From Sphingobacteriales bacterium (GTDB lineage Bacteria > Bacteroidota > Bacteroidia > Chitinophagales > Chitinophagaceae), in NCBI GenBank assembly GCA_024642285.1, contig JAHEBJ010000024.1, positions 1 through 36,774 on the forward strand: DNA of 36,774 nt, written 5' to 3'. Of this stretch, positions 25,891 through 33,746 are shown one piece after another (positions within the stretch are counted from its first letter, which is position 1; the number at the start of each line of letters is the position of its first letter). The translations under genes were made by a program, and so were the position numbers. A model generated the notes under the pieces. That model was not told the DNA's origin. It was given only the letters and a program-made list of their open reading frames with translations, and made no database searches.

Positions 25891-25898
25891 CAAAAATA
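25891..25898 (-). promoter_or_regulatory. -7 element overlapping the tRNA-Leu terminator T run
   Basis: TATTTTTG on the minus strand, formed by the end of the terminator T tract, 3 nt before the GIY-YIG ATG. It suggests a nearly leaderless transcript. Confidence 0.4.
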
Positions 25899-25940
25899 AA
25901 AAAAGCGACAATCTCTTGTCGCTTTTTTTTGTACTCGGGA
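25896..25940 (-). repeat. Proximal copy of the 45-bp tRNA-end/terminator repeat
   Basis: Exact copy of 25542-25586. Here it is the real 3' end of tRNA-Leu(UAA) plus its terminator. Confidence 0.9.
25898..25930 (-). terminator. tRNA-Leu terminator
   Basis: GCGACAA/TTGTCGC hairpin, loop of 4, with A7 and T8 flanks, directly after the tRNA. Confidence 0.85.
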
Positions 25941-26017
25941 TGGGAGTTGAACCCACACTCACATTGCTGTGAACAGGATTTTAAGTCCTGCGTGTCTACC
26001 AGTTCCACCACCCGAGT
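25932..26017 (-). tRNA. tRNA-Leu, anticodon UAA
   Basis: 86-nt class II tRNA. Acceptor ACTCGGG (5' end at 26017) pairs with CCCGAGT (25939-25933); discriminator A at 25932. Anticodon stem CAGGA/TCCTG with loop CTTAAAA gives anticodon TAA (25983-25981). There is a long variable arm (GTTCACAGCAATGTGAG region), and the T loop TTCAACT is closed by GTGGG/CCCAT. The 3' CCA is not encoded. It is transcribed after tRNA-Gly(GCC), with a terminator between them. Confidence 0.95.
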
Positions 26018-26026
26018 GTGGTAGTG

Positions 26027-26053
26027 AAAAAAAATCCCCCGAAACCGGAGGAT
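26027..26053 (-). terminator. Terminator between tRNA-Gly and tRNA-Leu
   Basis: On the minus strand ATCCTCCG pairs with CGGGGGAT around a 4-nt loop, followed by T8. Confidence 0.75.
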
Positions 26054-26060
26054 GTTTTTG

Positions 26061-26133
<73 letters not shown>

Positions 26134-26165
26134 ATTGTATTAAAGAACTATTGGTTGTGCTTTAC

Positions 26166-26182
26166 TCCCGATTATTTCGGGA
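26166..26182. repeat. TCCCGA/TCGGGA hairpin next to the tRNA-Gly fragment
   Basis: Six-bp arms with a 5-nt loop; similar in core to the palindrome at 25587-25603. Confidence 0.5.
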
Positions 26183-26183
26183 A

Positions 26184-26206
26184 GCTACTTCCGCATTGTA
26201 TAAAAG
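26184..26206 (-). repeat. Partial copy of the tRNA-Gly 5' end and leader
   Basis: GCTACTTCCGCATTGTAT plus AAAG-type flank, matching 26123-26145 at 22 of 23 positions. It carries the first 11 nt of tRNA-Gly and 12 nt of leader, then stops at the TCCCGA/TCGGGA hairpin (26166-26182). Confidence 0.75.
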
Positions 26207-26227
26207 ATCTAAACTTATTTTCGGAGT

Positions 26228-26236
26228 GCAAAAATA
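26228..26236 (-). promoter_or_regulatory. Promoter -7 element of the tRNA-Gly/tRNA-Leu locus
   Basis: TATTTTTGC on the minus strand, matching TAnnTTTG, upstream of the tRNA-Gly fragment and tRNA-Gly. Confidence 0.5.
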
Positions 26237-26262
26237 AGTGTTGTTAAACTACAATAAAAATT

Positions 26263-26466
26263 TTATTTGTAAGTTGGATTGTACTGTGTATTTGAAGGTA
26301 CTTCTACCTTTGGAGGGCCTTTATACCGGTGAGTGTATAAATTATAGCATCCACCTAAAACAAAAGCCAGCACTAAAAAAACCTGGCATAACCAGATAAA
26401 ACGTGATGTGGATACCCAGTTGTGTGTAAAATCTTTGTGTTTGTTGTCTATAACTTCTTGATTCAT
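26263..26466 (-). CDS. Small single-pass membrane protein, unknown
   Basis: A 67-residue protein (ATG at 26466) with one membrane segment, FIWLCQVFLVLAFVLGGCYN (about 24-43), a charged N-terminus and a short Pro/Asn/Tyr-rich tail. The frame opens 14 codons earlier at 26508, but a TATTTTTGC promoter element at 26485-26493 lies inside that extension, so the ATG at 26466 is preferred. It lies between the tRNAs and the GT2 gene on the same strand. No family was recognised. Confidence 0.6.
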   Translation of the reverse strand: MNQEVIDNKHKDFTHNWVSTSRFIWLCQVFLVLAFVLGGCYNLYTHRYKGPPKVEVPSNTQYNPTYK

Positions 26467-26484
26467 TTTATTATAGTTTGCATT

Positions 26485-26493
26485 GCAAAAATA
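26485..26493 (-). promoter_or_regulatory. Promoter -7 element of the small membrane protein gene
   Basis: TATTTTTGC on the minus strand, 18 nt before the ATG at 26466; the same sequence as the tRNA-locus element at 26228-26236. Confidence 0.5.
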
Positions 26494-26514
26494 AGGTCTA
26501 TCAGCCAAAAATAA

Positions 26515-27558
26515 TTATTTACCCGAAATAATTTCCGAAAACGCTTTTTTCTTCTGCATAAAATGTTCCCAAACTACAGAACCATTGTACCACCCGTTTG
26601 GCTTTCCCCGCTTGGTTGCCGGAAAAATTGATTGTTTTTGTTTAAATAAAAACCAGCCGATAAAATGTAGATGAGCCCGGGCTATGGCAATAAAATATCC
26701 TCTGTCGCCTGCTAAAAAACCCCTCCATGCAGATAAAGTGTCCATCCCCATCCGAACAGGAATTTTCCAAAGTGCTGCCGAAAATTTTAAATTCTTGGCA
26801 AGCATAATCAGATTATTGCGGAAATTTAAAAACGTTTTAAGACTGTTTCCTTTTGGTAGTGTGCCGCCACCAATATGATAAACCACCGAAGCTGGTTGTA
26901 CATACACTTTATAACCTGCCAACTGAAGCCGCCAGCAAAAATCAATTTCCTCCTGGTGTGCAAAAAAGAATTCATCCAGTCCGCCCATTGCATGGTAAAC
27001 AGAAGATTTTACAAACAATGCCGCACCGCTGGCCCAAAAGCAAGGCACGGCATCATCATATTGGCCAGTATCATTTTCACAAATATCAAAAATGCGCCCA
27101 CGCATAAACGGATATCCAAACTTATCGAGCCAGCCGCCGCTGGCACCTGCATATTCAAAAAGATTTTTATTATTATAGGATAACAATTTTGGCTGACAGG
27201 CGGCAATCAATTCATCCGATTCCATCAAATCAATAACAGGAGCAATCCAGTTGAGAGTAACTTCCACATCGCTGTTCAATAAAATATAATAATCCGCTTG
27301 CACATATTTTAATACTGAATTGTATCCTTTAGCAAATCCTTCGTTACTGCTGTTTTGAAGGATCCCGATCTGCGGATATTTGTTTTGAACAAAAGAAACC
27401 GAATCGTCGGTTGATGCATTATCGGCAACAATAATTTTAAGCTGCCGTGTCTGACTGGTGTCTGCTTCAATGGAAGCAATTACAGAAGGTAGAAATTTTT
27501 CCAAATAATCCCTTCCGTTCCAGTTTAATATAACGATGGCAACTGATAGCGTTTTCAT
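26515..27558 (-). CDS. GT2-family glycosyltransferase (rhamnosyltransferase-like)
   Basis: A 347-residue GT-A fold enzyme of family 2. The N-terminal nucleotide-sugar region is VAIVILNWNGRDYLEKFLPS (residues 6-25) and VADNASTDDS (44-53). The DxD-type motif is LNSDVEV (94-100), and the acceptor-side motif is HQEEIDFCWR (201-210), where the ED/EE pair supplies the catalytic base. The arrangement resembles WbbL/RfbF-type transferases that add sugars to lipid-linked polysaccharides. There is no membrane domain apart from amphipathic C-terminal segments. No polysaccharide gene cluster surrounds it, so donor and acceptor are unknown. Confidence 0.9.
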   Translation of the reverse strand: MKTLSVAIVILNWNGRDYLEKFLPSVIASIEADTSQTRQLKIIVADNASTDDSVSFVQNKYPQIGILQNSSNEGFAKGYNSVLKYVQADYYILLNSDVEVTLNWIAPVIDLMESDELIAACQPKLLSYNNKNLFEYAGASGGWLDKFGYPFMRGRIFDICENDTGQYDDAVPCFWASGAALFVKSSVYHAMGGLDEFFFAHQEEIDFCWRLQLAGYKVYVQPASVVYHIGGGTLPKGNSLKTFLNFRNNLIMLAKNLKFSAALWKIPVRMGMDTLSAWRGFLAGDRGYFIAIARAHLHFIGWFLFKQKQSIFPATKRGKPNGWYNGSVVWEHFMQKKKAFSEIISGK

Positions 27559-27690
27559 TTTTTGAGGTCAGTCTTAGTTTGCTGTTTTATCTGCCATGCA
27601 ATACTACAAACTGTATTGGTGTTTTGCGCAAACATACTATATTTCTTAATGTACTTACCATGCCGTTGAGTTATTCCTTATTTTTACTTC

Positions 27691-28842
27691 ATGTTTAATT
27701 ATTTATTTAACTGGCGGAGTTTCCTGGCGATAGTTGCCATTGCCATTGTTACCGGCACTGTCTTCTACTCCAATCACCTGGCAAAAAAAATTGCTGGCGA
27801 AGAAAAAATAAAAATTGAACAGTGGGTTGATGCTTCAAAAGATGTATTAAAGTCCGGCGACGCCGAGCTAAACCTGGCCATACGGGTTTTGACGGAAAAC
27901 AGCGCCGACATTCCAATGATATTGGTTAATGAAAGAGATAGCATCATGGACCATCGGAATATCGACTCGCTTCAAATAGAAAAAAACAAAAATTACCTGA
28001 CCGACAAACTTGGCGAATTCAAAAAACTGAATGCACCCATCACCTGGCAAAATCCATTTGATTCTTTGCAGACCAACCGCGTTTTTTACGGCGAATCAAC
28101 TTTATTAAAGCAAGTTAAGTACTACCCTATCATACAAATCATTATTGTTAGTTTGTTCATTATTATTACGTTGATCGCAATATCTACCCGAAACAAATCA
28201 ACACAAAATCAGGTATGGGCAGGTATGGCCAAAGAGACAGCACATCAATTGGGCACACCACTTACCTCATTACAAGGCTGGGTTGAAATGCTGAAAGAAA
28301 CACCGGGCCTGGAAAAAATCGTACCCGAAATGAGCAAAGATGTTGACCGGCTTAAATTAGTAAGCGACCGCTTTGGAAAAATTGGCAGCACGCCGCAACT
28401 TGAATTAATGGATGTTATTGTGCAGGTTGAAAACATGGTAACTTATATAAAAAGAAGATCAACAGATAAGGTTAGTTTACAGGTTAACAGTTATGGAGAA
28501 ACAGACGTAAAAGCCATGATAAACGGGCCGTTGTTTGATTGGGTGATTGAAAACCTGCTGAAGAATGCACTTGATGCTATGGAAGGAAAAGGAAGCTTGA
28601 AAGTTGATATTAAAAACGAAACTGCAAAAGTTATTGTTGATGTAACCGATTCGGGCAAAGGTATCAGCAAACAAAACTTAAACAAAGTTTTTAAACCGGG
28701 CTTTACCACAAAGAAGCGTGGATGGGGCCTTGGACTCACTTTATGTAAACGCATAATTGAGCAATACCATAAAGGAGAGTTATTTGTGAAAAATTCAGAG
28801 CCTGGTAAAGGCACTACGTTTAGAGTTGTATTGAATAAATAA
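27691..28842 (+). CDS. Membrane sensor histidine kinase (short sensor domain)
   Basis: A 383-residue kinase with two membrane helices (about 10-28 and 146-165) enclosing a small periplasmic sensor domain. The cytoplasmic part has HisKA-like WAGMAKETAHQLGTPLTSLQGW with phospho-acceptor His185. HATPase motifs are NLLKNALDAM (288-297), TDSGKGI (319-325), FTTKKRGWGLGLTLCKRI (338-355) and a PGKGTTF end. The HQLGTPL box and RGWGLGL loop are typical of a Bacteroidota orphan kinase group. There is no HAMP domain and no adjacent response regulator. The -7-like TATTTTTAC (27679-27687) lies 3 nt before the ATG, so the mRNA may be leaderless. Confidence 0.9.
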   Translation: MFNYLFNWRSFLAIVAIAIVTGTVFYSNHLAKKIAGEEKIKIEQWVDASKDVLKSGDAELNLAIRVLTENSADIPMILVNERDSIMDHRNIDSLQIEKNKNYLTDKLGEFKKLNAPITWQNPFDSLQTNRVFYGESTLLKQVKYYPIIQIIIVSLFIIITLIAISTRNKSTQNQVWAGMAKETAHQLGTPLTSLQGWVEMLKETPGLEKIVPEMSKDVDRLKLVSDRFGKIGSTPQLELMDVIVQVENMVTYIKRRSTDKVSLQVNSYGETDVKAMINGPLFDWVIENLLKNALDAMEGKGSLKVDIKNETAKVIVDVTDSGKGISKQNLNKVFKPGFTTKKRGWGLGLTLCKRIIEQYHKGELFVKNSEPGKGTTFRVVLNK

Positions 28843-28885
28843 TCATCTTACATTTGCAATCCAATTTAAGGTTGGTATAAATCAT

Positions 28886-28971
28886 GCCCGGGTGGCGAAA
28901 TTGGTAGACGCACCACCTTGAGGTGGTGGCGCCTATAACTGGGCGTGCTGGTTCGAATCCAGTCTCGGGCA
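28886..28971 (+). tRNA. tRNA-Leu, anticodon GAG
   Basis: 86-nt class II tRNA. Acceptor GCCCGGG pairs with CTCGGGC (one G-U); discriminator A at 28971. Anticodon stem CCACC/GGTGG with loop TTGAGGT gives GAG. There is a long variable arm, and the T loop TTCGAAT is closed by GCTGG/CCAGT. No encoded CCA. A different Leu isoacceptor from the one at 25932-26017. Confidence 0.96.
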
Positions 28972-28973
28972 CT

Positions 28974-29001
28974 AAAAGCTTCTCAATTATGAGAAGCTTT
29001 T
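28974..29001 (+). terminator. Terminator of tRNA-Leu(GAG)
   Basis: Perfect 12-bp stem AAAAGCTTCTCA/TGAGAAGCTTTT with loop ATTA, followed by TATTTTT. Confidence 0.85.
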
Positions 29002-29031
29002 TATTTTTAATTATCTTGTAAAAAAAAATTG

Positions 29032-30195
29032 ATGGGAACCGAAATTAAATGCCCCAGCTGCGGAAACGAGTTTGAACTTAATGAAAGCCTCAAAAACGAA
29101 GTGGAGAAAGAACTACGTAGCAAAATGCAGGATTGGCAAAAGAAAAAAGAAGAAGAATTTGAGAAGCAAAAAGCTTTACTGGTTGCCGATGCGCTAAAAA
29201 AAGCAGGTGATGAAACAGCTGCTAAATTAAAATCGCTGGAAGAAGAAACTAAATTAAAAACGCAGCAACTACAGGACCTGCAGAAAAAAGAACTTGATCT
29301 TTTACGAGATAAGAATGCGCTGGAAGAAAAGCAGAAGAATATGGAGCTGGAAATTGAAAAGCGTTTCTTAGAAAAAAAGAAAGACATTGAGGATTCGGCC
29401 ATCAAACGTGAGCAGGAATTATTTGACATGAAGACCAAGGAGTTTAAACTGCAGATGGAGCAGCAGCAAAAACTGATTGAAGAATTGAGACGAAAGAGTG
29501 AACAGGGCAGTATGCAACTGCAGGGCGAAAGCCAGGAAGTTTTGCTGGAGGATCTCTTAAAAGAAAATTTTCCGTTTGATATTATTGAAGAAGTAGGCAA
29601 AGGTGTTGAAGGTGCCGATTGCATGCAGATCATTCGCAACAGCGCCGGTGTTGAGTGCGGTAAAATAATTTATGAAAGTAAACGTACTAAAGGATGGAGT
29701 AATGCCTGGGTTGATAAATTAAAAAATGACAAACGCAATCAGGCAGCAGATGCAGCCATCCTGGTAACACAGGCTTTCCCGAAAGACATGGACCGTTTTG
29801 GCGAGAAAGACGGCATCTGGCTTTGCAATTTTGCCGAAGTAAACAGCGTAGCTCATTTGCTCCGCAACAGTATCATCAAAATTTACGATATTCAAAAAAG
29901 CCAGGAAGGCAAGGGCGACAAAATGCAGATGCTTTACGATTACCTTACGGGCGTTGAGTTTAGGGGCCAGGTGGAAGCTATCACCGAAGGATTTATGTCC
30001 ATGAAACAGGGTATCGCCAGGGAACGTATACAGATGGAAAAAATATGGAAAGAAAGAGAAAAGCAACTGGAAAAAGTGCTGATCAGTACCAGCGGCATGT
30101 ACGGTTCGGTAAAAGGAATTGCAGGTGCATCAATTGGCGATATTCCTTTATTGGATGGAACCGATGAGGAAATAAATCCAGAAGACACAGATTAA
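29032..30195 (+). CDS. DUF2130 coiled-coil protein with N-terminal zinc finger
   Basis: A 387-residue soluble protein. It starts MGTEIKCPSCGNEFEL, where Cys7 and Cys10 form a half zinc ribbon. Residues 20-160 are a long charged coiled coil (many EKQ, KKEEE, LQKKELDLL heptads). The C-terminal half (about 165-370) is the DUF2130 domain, with GVEGADCMQIIRN, GKIIYESKRTKGWSNAWVDKLK and DAAILVTQAFPKDMDRF. The domain is related to restriction-endonuclease-like folds (the E-x-K in YESKRT fits a PD-(D/E)xK core), which I infer rather than see directly. I use the ATG at 29032, not the TTG one codon earlier. The stop overlaps the converging PPTase gene by 4 bp. Confidence 0.88.
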   Translation: MGTEIKCPSCGNEFELNESLKNEVEKELRSKMQDWQKKKEEEFEKQKALLVADALKKAGDETAAKLKSLEEETKLKTQQLQDLQKKELDLLRDKNALEEKQKNMELEIEKRFLEKKKDIEDSAIKREQELFDMKTKEFKLQMEQQQKLIEELRRKSEQGSMQLQGESQEVLLEDLLKENFPFDIIEEVGKGVEGADCMQIIRNSAGVECGKIIYESKRTKGWSNAWVDKLKNDKRNQAADAAILVTQAFPKDMDRFGEKDGIWLCNFAEVNSVAHLLRNSIIKIYDIQKSQEGKGDKMQMLYDYLTGVEFRGQVEAITEGFMSMKQGIARERIQMEKIWKEREKQLEKVLISTSGMYGSVKGIAGASIGDIPLLDGTDEEINPEDTD

Positions 30196-30818
30196 CTATC
30201 TGTCATTACCCAGGTTAAAAAATTATTATTGAAATATTGGAAATGAACATCCAGTAAAAATTGCTTTTTAAATTCGCAACGCACAACACCTTTCTCCGGT
30301 TCACCGGCGATTGATTGCAAAACAATATCATCTTTAAAATCAACTGCACCACTACCCCACCATTTAAAAACAGATTCTTTTACACTCCAGTATAAAGTAA
30401 GACTTTGCTTTTCGGGCATCGGACATTGTGTGTGCAGGGCCGGCAATTCATCCCCGTACATAAATTTGTGTTGAATCCTATCGATCTTTTCGTTCAGTAA
30501 TTCAACATCAACACCAACCCTATGTGTTTTACTTACCATGGCGGCGGCATAATCTCCGCAATGCGATATAGAAAAGTGAAATGGTTCATCTTCTAAAAAT
30601 GGCTTTTTGGTATCAGCGATCCTTATTAAACGTAAAGGAAAATCGGGATACATTTCCAGCAACAACAAACGCCCTGCAAGGTGCTGCAATCGTTTATGCC
30701 TGTGGCTGATCTCCCGTTTTAATGGCACCTGTTTTAAAAAGAATTCTTCCTCCTCGGTGATATGCCATAAAGCAATTTTTGTAGTGGCGTTAATATTTTG
30801 TTGATAAACCAAGGGCAT
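30192..30818 (-). CDS. 4'-phosphopantetheinyl transferase (Sfp/AcpT type)
   Basis: The enzyme moves phosphopantetheine from CoA to a serine of acyl or peptidyl carrier proteins. The 208-residue protein has the P1-like KKPFL (71-75), FSISHC (82-87), GVDVE (102-106, with magnesium ligands Asp104 and Glu106) and WSVKESVFKWWG (144-155). The size fits the Sfp type rather than AcpS. No polyketide or fatty-acid synthase genes are nearby, so it probably serves the general ACP or other carriers encoded elsewhere. An AATTAAGAATTAAGAATTG-type low-complexity spacer lies upstream. Confidence 0.88.
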   Translation of the reverse strand: MPLVYQQNINATTKIALWHITEEEEFFLKQVPLKREISHRHKRLQHLAGRLLLLEMYPDFPLRLIRIADTKKPFLEDEPFHFSISHCGDYAAAMVSKTHRVGVDVELLNEKIDRIQHKFMYGDELPALHTQCPMPEKQSLTLYWSVKESVFKWWGSGAVDFKDDIVLQSIAGEPEKGVVRCEFKKQFLLDVHFQYFNNNFLTWVMTDS

Positions 30819-30897
30819 TTTTACAATTAAAAATTAAGAATTAAGAATTGAAAATTTAGTTTTACAAATTAACAACTTAACTAACTAATAATTAAAC

Positions 30898-31434
30898 ATG
30901 ATCTTAAGCGATAGCAGAATTTTAGAAGAAGTAGAAAAAGGAACCATTAAAATTGTACCCTATGACCGGGAATGCCTTGGCAGCAACAGCTACGATGTTC
31001 ATTTGGGAAAACACCTTGCCCGTTATGTAAACAAGGAACTGGATGCCAAAGCACATAACACCATCGAACATTTTGATATACCGGAGGAAGGCATTGTATT
31101 ATATCCACATGAATTTTATTTGGGCGTTACCGAAGAATATACCGAAACACATGCCCATGTACCTTTCCTTGAAGGCAAATCGAGTACCGGCCGCCTGGGC
31201 ATTGACATACATGCAACGGCAGGGAAAGGTGATGTAGGTTTTTGCGGAAACTGGACACTGGAAATTTCGGTAAAACAACCGGTAAGGGTTTATGCCGGTA
31301 TGCCCATTGGTCAACTGATTTATTTCCCTGTTGATGGTGAGATCATCGTAAAATACAACGAAAAGAAAAACGCAAAGTACAGCGGCCAGCCCAGCAAACC
31401 GGTTGAAAGTATGATGTGGAAGAATGCATTTTAA
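30898..31434 (+). CDS. dcd: Dcd, dCTP deaminase
   Basis: The enzyme converts dCTP to dUTP and ammonia for dTTP synthesis. The 178-residue protein has MILSDSRILEEVEKG at the start, SSTGRLGIDIHATAGKGDVGF (the nucleotide-binding region, about 98-119) and the catalytic Glu in NWTLEI. The trimeric dUTPase/Dcd fold is expected. The family also includes bifunctional dCTP deaminase/dUTPases, but nothing here favours that over plain Dcd. Start ATG at 30898. Confidence 0.94.
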   Translation: MILSDSRILEEVEKGTIKIVPYDRECLGSNSYDVHLGKHLARYVNKELDAKAHNTIEHFDIPEEGIVLYPHEFYLGVTEEYTETHAHVPFLEGKSSTGRLGIDIHATAGKGDVGFCGNWTLEISVKQPVRVYAGMPIGQLIYFPVDGEIIVKYNEKKNAKYSGQPSKPVESMMWKNAF

Positions 31435-31471
31435 TTTTTTAGAAACTATTTTGCTGTATAAATTAAATACA

Positions 31472-32554
31472 ATGCCAAATCCGTCAAAGTGTTTCCGTCT
31501 GTTTTTTTTATTTGTGTTTTTTTACAGCGCTGATGCCAAAGCACAGTTCCAGCCGGCCCTTGCCGATTCCTTTTTAAATTTTGTTGTTGCCAATAAAGAA
31601 CGTGCATCTTTATATGTAACATATAATGGCACGGCCATCATTCGTTTAAATGAAAATAAACTGATGCCGCTTGCCAGTACAGTAAAGATTCTTATCGCAA
31701 TTGAATTCGCACAGCAGTCGGCACACGCTGTTATTAATGAGAATGATTACGTAAGCCTGGAAGACCTGAATAAATTTTACATTGCCAACACTGATGGTGG
31801 CGCTCACCCGGCCTGGCTTGCACAGGCTGAGAAGAACAATGAAATAGTTGACGGCAAGGTAAAACTGATTGACGTGGCACGTGGCATGATGATGTACAGC
31901 AGCAATGCCAATGCGGATTATTTAATGGATCGCCTTGGTTTTGATAATGTAAAAGACAATATCAACCTGTTTAAACTAAAACAACATACAGCTATATTTC
32001 CGTTTGCTGGTTCGCTTTTTATTTACCAGGTTCCCCGAAAATCTACTGAAGAAAAAACAATTAAAGCACTGGCGAAATACACGGATAAGAAACTCAGCAT
32101 GGAAGCCTATTACAACCATGTTGATCTGAAAGAAGACACTGGTTTTAAATCTACCTTCAAGCCAGAGCAGCTCACAATGGGGATGCAAAAAATGTGGAGC
32201 GATAATTTGCCCGCATCTACCACCAAAGAATATGTGAGCATCGTTTCGGCATTAAACAACAGGGAAGTAATTGATGAAGAAGCTTTTTTTACCATTGGCG
32301 AAGTATTGGAATTCCCCATGGAAAACAAAGCCTTTCAATCTGTTTTTAAACATTACGGTGTAAAAGGTGGCAGTACTTCTTTTGTGCTTACCCATGTTGT
32401 TTATTTTACAATGCAGGACGGCACACGTGTTGAATCGGCGATCTTCTTCAACAACCTTACACCAACCGAAGAACAAAAACTCGAAAAATGGCTGGATGCT
32501 TTTGAAGCACAATTATTTTTCGATCCGGTCTTCCGGGCCAGAGTGAAATTTTAA
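31472..32554 (+). CDS. Exported beta-lactamase-fold serine hydrolase
   Basis: A 360-residue protein of the class A beta-lactamase-like superfamily. The ATG at 31472 gives a signal peptide (KCFRLFFLFVFFYSADAKA). The three active-site motifs are present: STVK (Ser69, Lys72) in MPLASTVKILIAIEFA, SSN (143-145) in MMYSSNANADYLMDRLG, and KGG (298-300) in YGVKGGSTSF. No ExxLN omega-loop glutamate is visible, so deacylation of beta-lactams would be poor; a peptidase or esterase role is more likely. A longer frame from 31424 would overlap the end of dcd. It is probably co-transcribed with dcd. Confidence 0.8.
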   Translation: MPNPSKCFRLFFLFVFFYSADAKAQFQPALADSFLNFVVANKERASLYVTYNGTAIIRLNENKLMPLASTVKILIAIEFAQQSAHAVINENDYVSLEDLNKFYIANTDGGAHPAWLAQAEKNNEIVDGKVKLIDVARGMMMYSSNANADYLMDRLGFDNVKDNINLFKLKQHTAIFPFAGSLFIYQVPRKSTEEKTIKALAKYTDKKLSMEAYYNHVDLKEDTGFKSTFKPEQLTMGMQKMWSDNLPASTTKEYVSIVSALNNREVIDEEAFFTIGEVLEFPMENKAFQSVFKHYGVKGGSTSFVLTHVVYFTMQDGTRVESAIFFNNLTPTEEQKLEKWLDAFEAQLFFDPVFRARVKF

Positions 32555-32562
32555 TGGGTTGA

Positions 32563-33663
32563 TCAAAGCCTTCCGAATTTTTTATGATAGGCAATTATAA
32601 AGGCAGTTACTTCATCGTAACTTAATACGCCCTGCGGTTGCTGGTTTCGCTCAAGGTAAACACCATATATCCACCTGAATACAGGCTCAATCGGATTGCG
32701 ATATTTTTTATTAAACCGTCTCCACTCTTTAAAATCATCAACAACAGCTGGTATTAATTTTTCACGGTATTGTTTTGCTGCAACCGAATCTGTTTCGTAA
32801 AGATTGCGGTTGCTGTACATGAAAAGGTCGAGATAAACGGAGTATTGTAAAATGCTGTCCTGCGAAACTGAAGCTGCCAGGTAGGCTACAAAATTAGCTT
32901 CGTTTTCTTTGGCGTATCCCAACTGGTGCGCCACTTCATGGCAGGTAGTGAATGGCTGTAAAAATTTTGGCACCAAAGTATTCACCTGTGCCTCGCCGGT
33001 AAACGGATTATAGTAACCCGTAAAACCCATGTAGTTGCCAAGCCAGCTCCACATAGAGCGTTTTAAAGAAACAGGGCGGTATTCTAAAAACGGATAAACA
33101 GGTGCGGCTTTTTTGTAAGCATCCTGAATTTTTAAAAACATTTGAGGTTTTGATGGATAGTCAACCTGTCGGCTTACAAGTGCCTGTTTGGTTACATTTA
33201 CTTTCTCAACCAGCAATTCATTGATCATCTGCAAATCATCGGCACTGTATTTTTCCATCTTCATATCCAGTTGTCCGGCAATGCCAATGCGGTTATAATT
33301 TATACCCCAAAACAAATTGAATAAGATATAAACGGTCAACAGAACATGAAATACTTTCCTCCCACCGGCAAAGAAACTTTGCAGGGTTACCTGCCCTTTA
33401 AACAAAGCCTTTATACTTTTCGCCAATTTCCAGGTAATCCACAAACCAACCAGCCCGTAAAGCAGGTCACCAAAACTAAAAGGCACCCATCCAAAAACAG
33501 AGCGTAAAAAACGGCTGAAAGCGGGATAAATTCCGGTGGAATACTGGTTTTCCACACGAATCGGATTATCTGAATAAATATGTATGGCCGCTGCAATTAC
33601 TACTAATACAAGGGTAAATAACAACGATTTTTTCAGTTTCATATCAACCATAAAAATAATCAT
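32563..33663 (-). CDS. DUF3810 membrane zinc metalloprotease-like protein
   Basis: A protein of up to 366 residues with three N-terminal membrane segments (about 12-30, 55-80 and 100-120), then a soluble domain with HEVAHQLGYAKENEANFVAYLAA, an HExxH zinc site plus a downstream Glu, as in gluzincin peptidases. This is DUF3810 (annotation from memory of the family). The frame has three possible ATGs (33663, 33651, 33642); TATTTTTAT just before the last suggests a -7 element, so 33642 may be the real start. It converges on the serine hydrolase gene with an 8-nt gap. Confidence 0.85.
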   Translation of the reverse strand: MIIFMVDMKLKKSLLFTLVLVVIAAAIHIYSDNPIRVENQYSTGIYPAFSRFLRSVFGWVPFSFGDLLYGLVGLWITWKLAKSIKALFKGQVTLQSFFAGGRKVFHVLLTVYILFNLFWGINYNRIGIAGQLDMKMEKYSADDLQMINELLVEKVNVTKQALVSRQVDYPSKPQMFLKIQDAYKKAAPVYPFLEYRPVSLKRSMWSWLGNYMGFTGYYNPFTGEAQVNTLVPKFLQPFTTCHEVAHQLGYAKENEANFVAYLAASVSQDSILQYSVYLDLFMYSNRNLYETDSVAAKQYREKLIPAVVDDFKEWRRFNKKYRNPIEPVFRWIYGVYLERNQQPQGVLSYDEVTAFIIAYHKKFGRL

Positions 33664-33717
33664 TAGCAGCCAAGCCTATAAAATCTCTTTTTGAACCTGA
33701 AAATTGCAATTATTACC

Positions 33718-33732
33718 TTACCTTTGCCGTCC
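33718..33732 (+). promoter_or_regulatory. Promoter -7 element of yceD-rpmF
   Basis: TTACCTTTGCCGTCC, identical to the elements before rpmB and rplU; 14 nt before the ATG at 33747. A TTTTG lies about 25 nt upstream. Confidence 0.65.
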
Positions 33733-33746
33733 TTTAAACCAGACAC

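Noticed and set aside
25888..25962. N-terminal extension of the GIY-YIG reading frame
   Set aside because: The extra 25 codons read through the tRNA-Leu terminator and tRNA itself; domain similarity begins at the ATG at 25887.
29007..29639. 210-codon minus-strand frame rich in Ser, Cys and Phe
   Set aside because: It is the shadow of the Lys/Glu coiled coil of the DUF2130 gene in the antisense frame.
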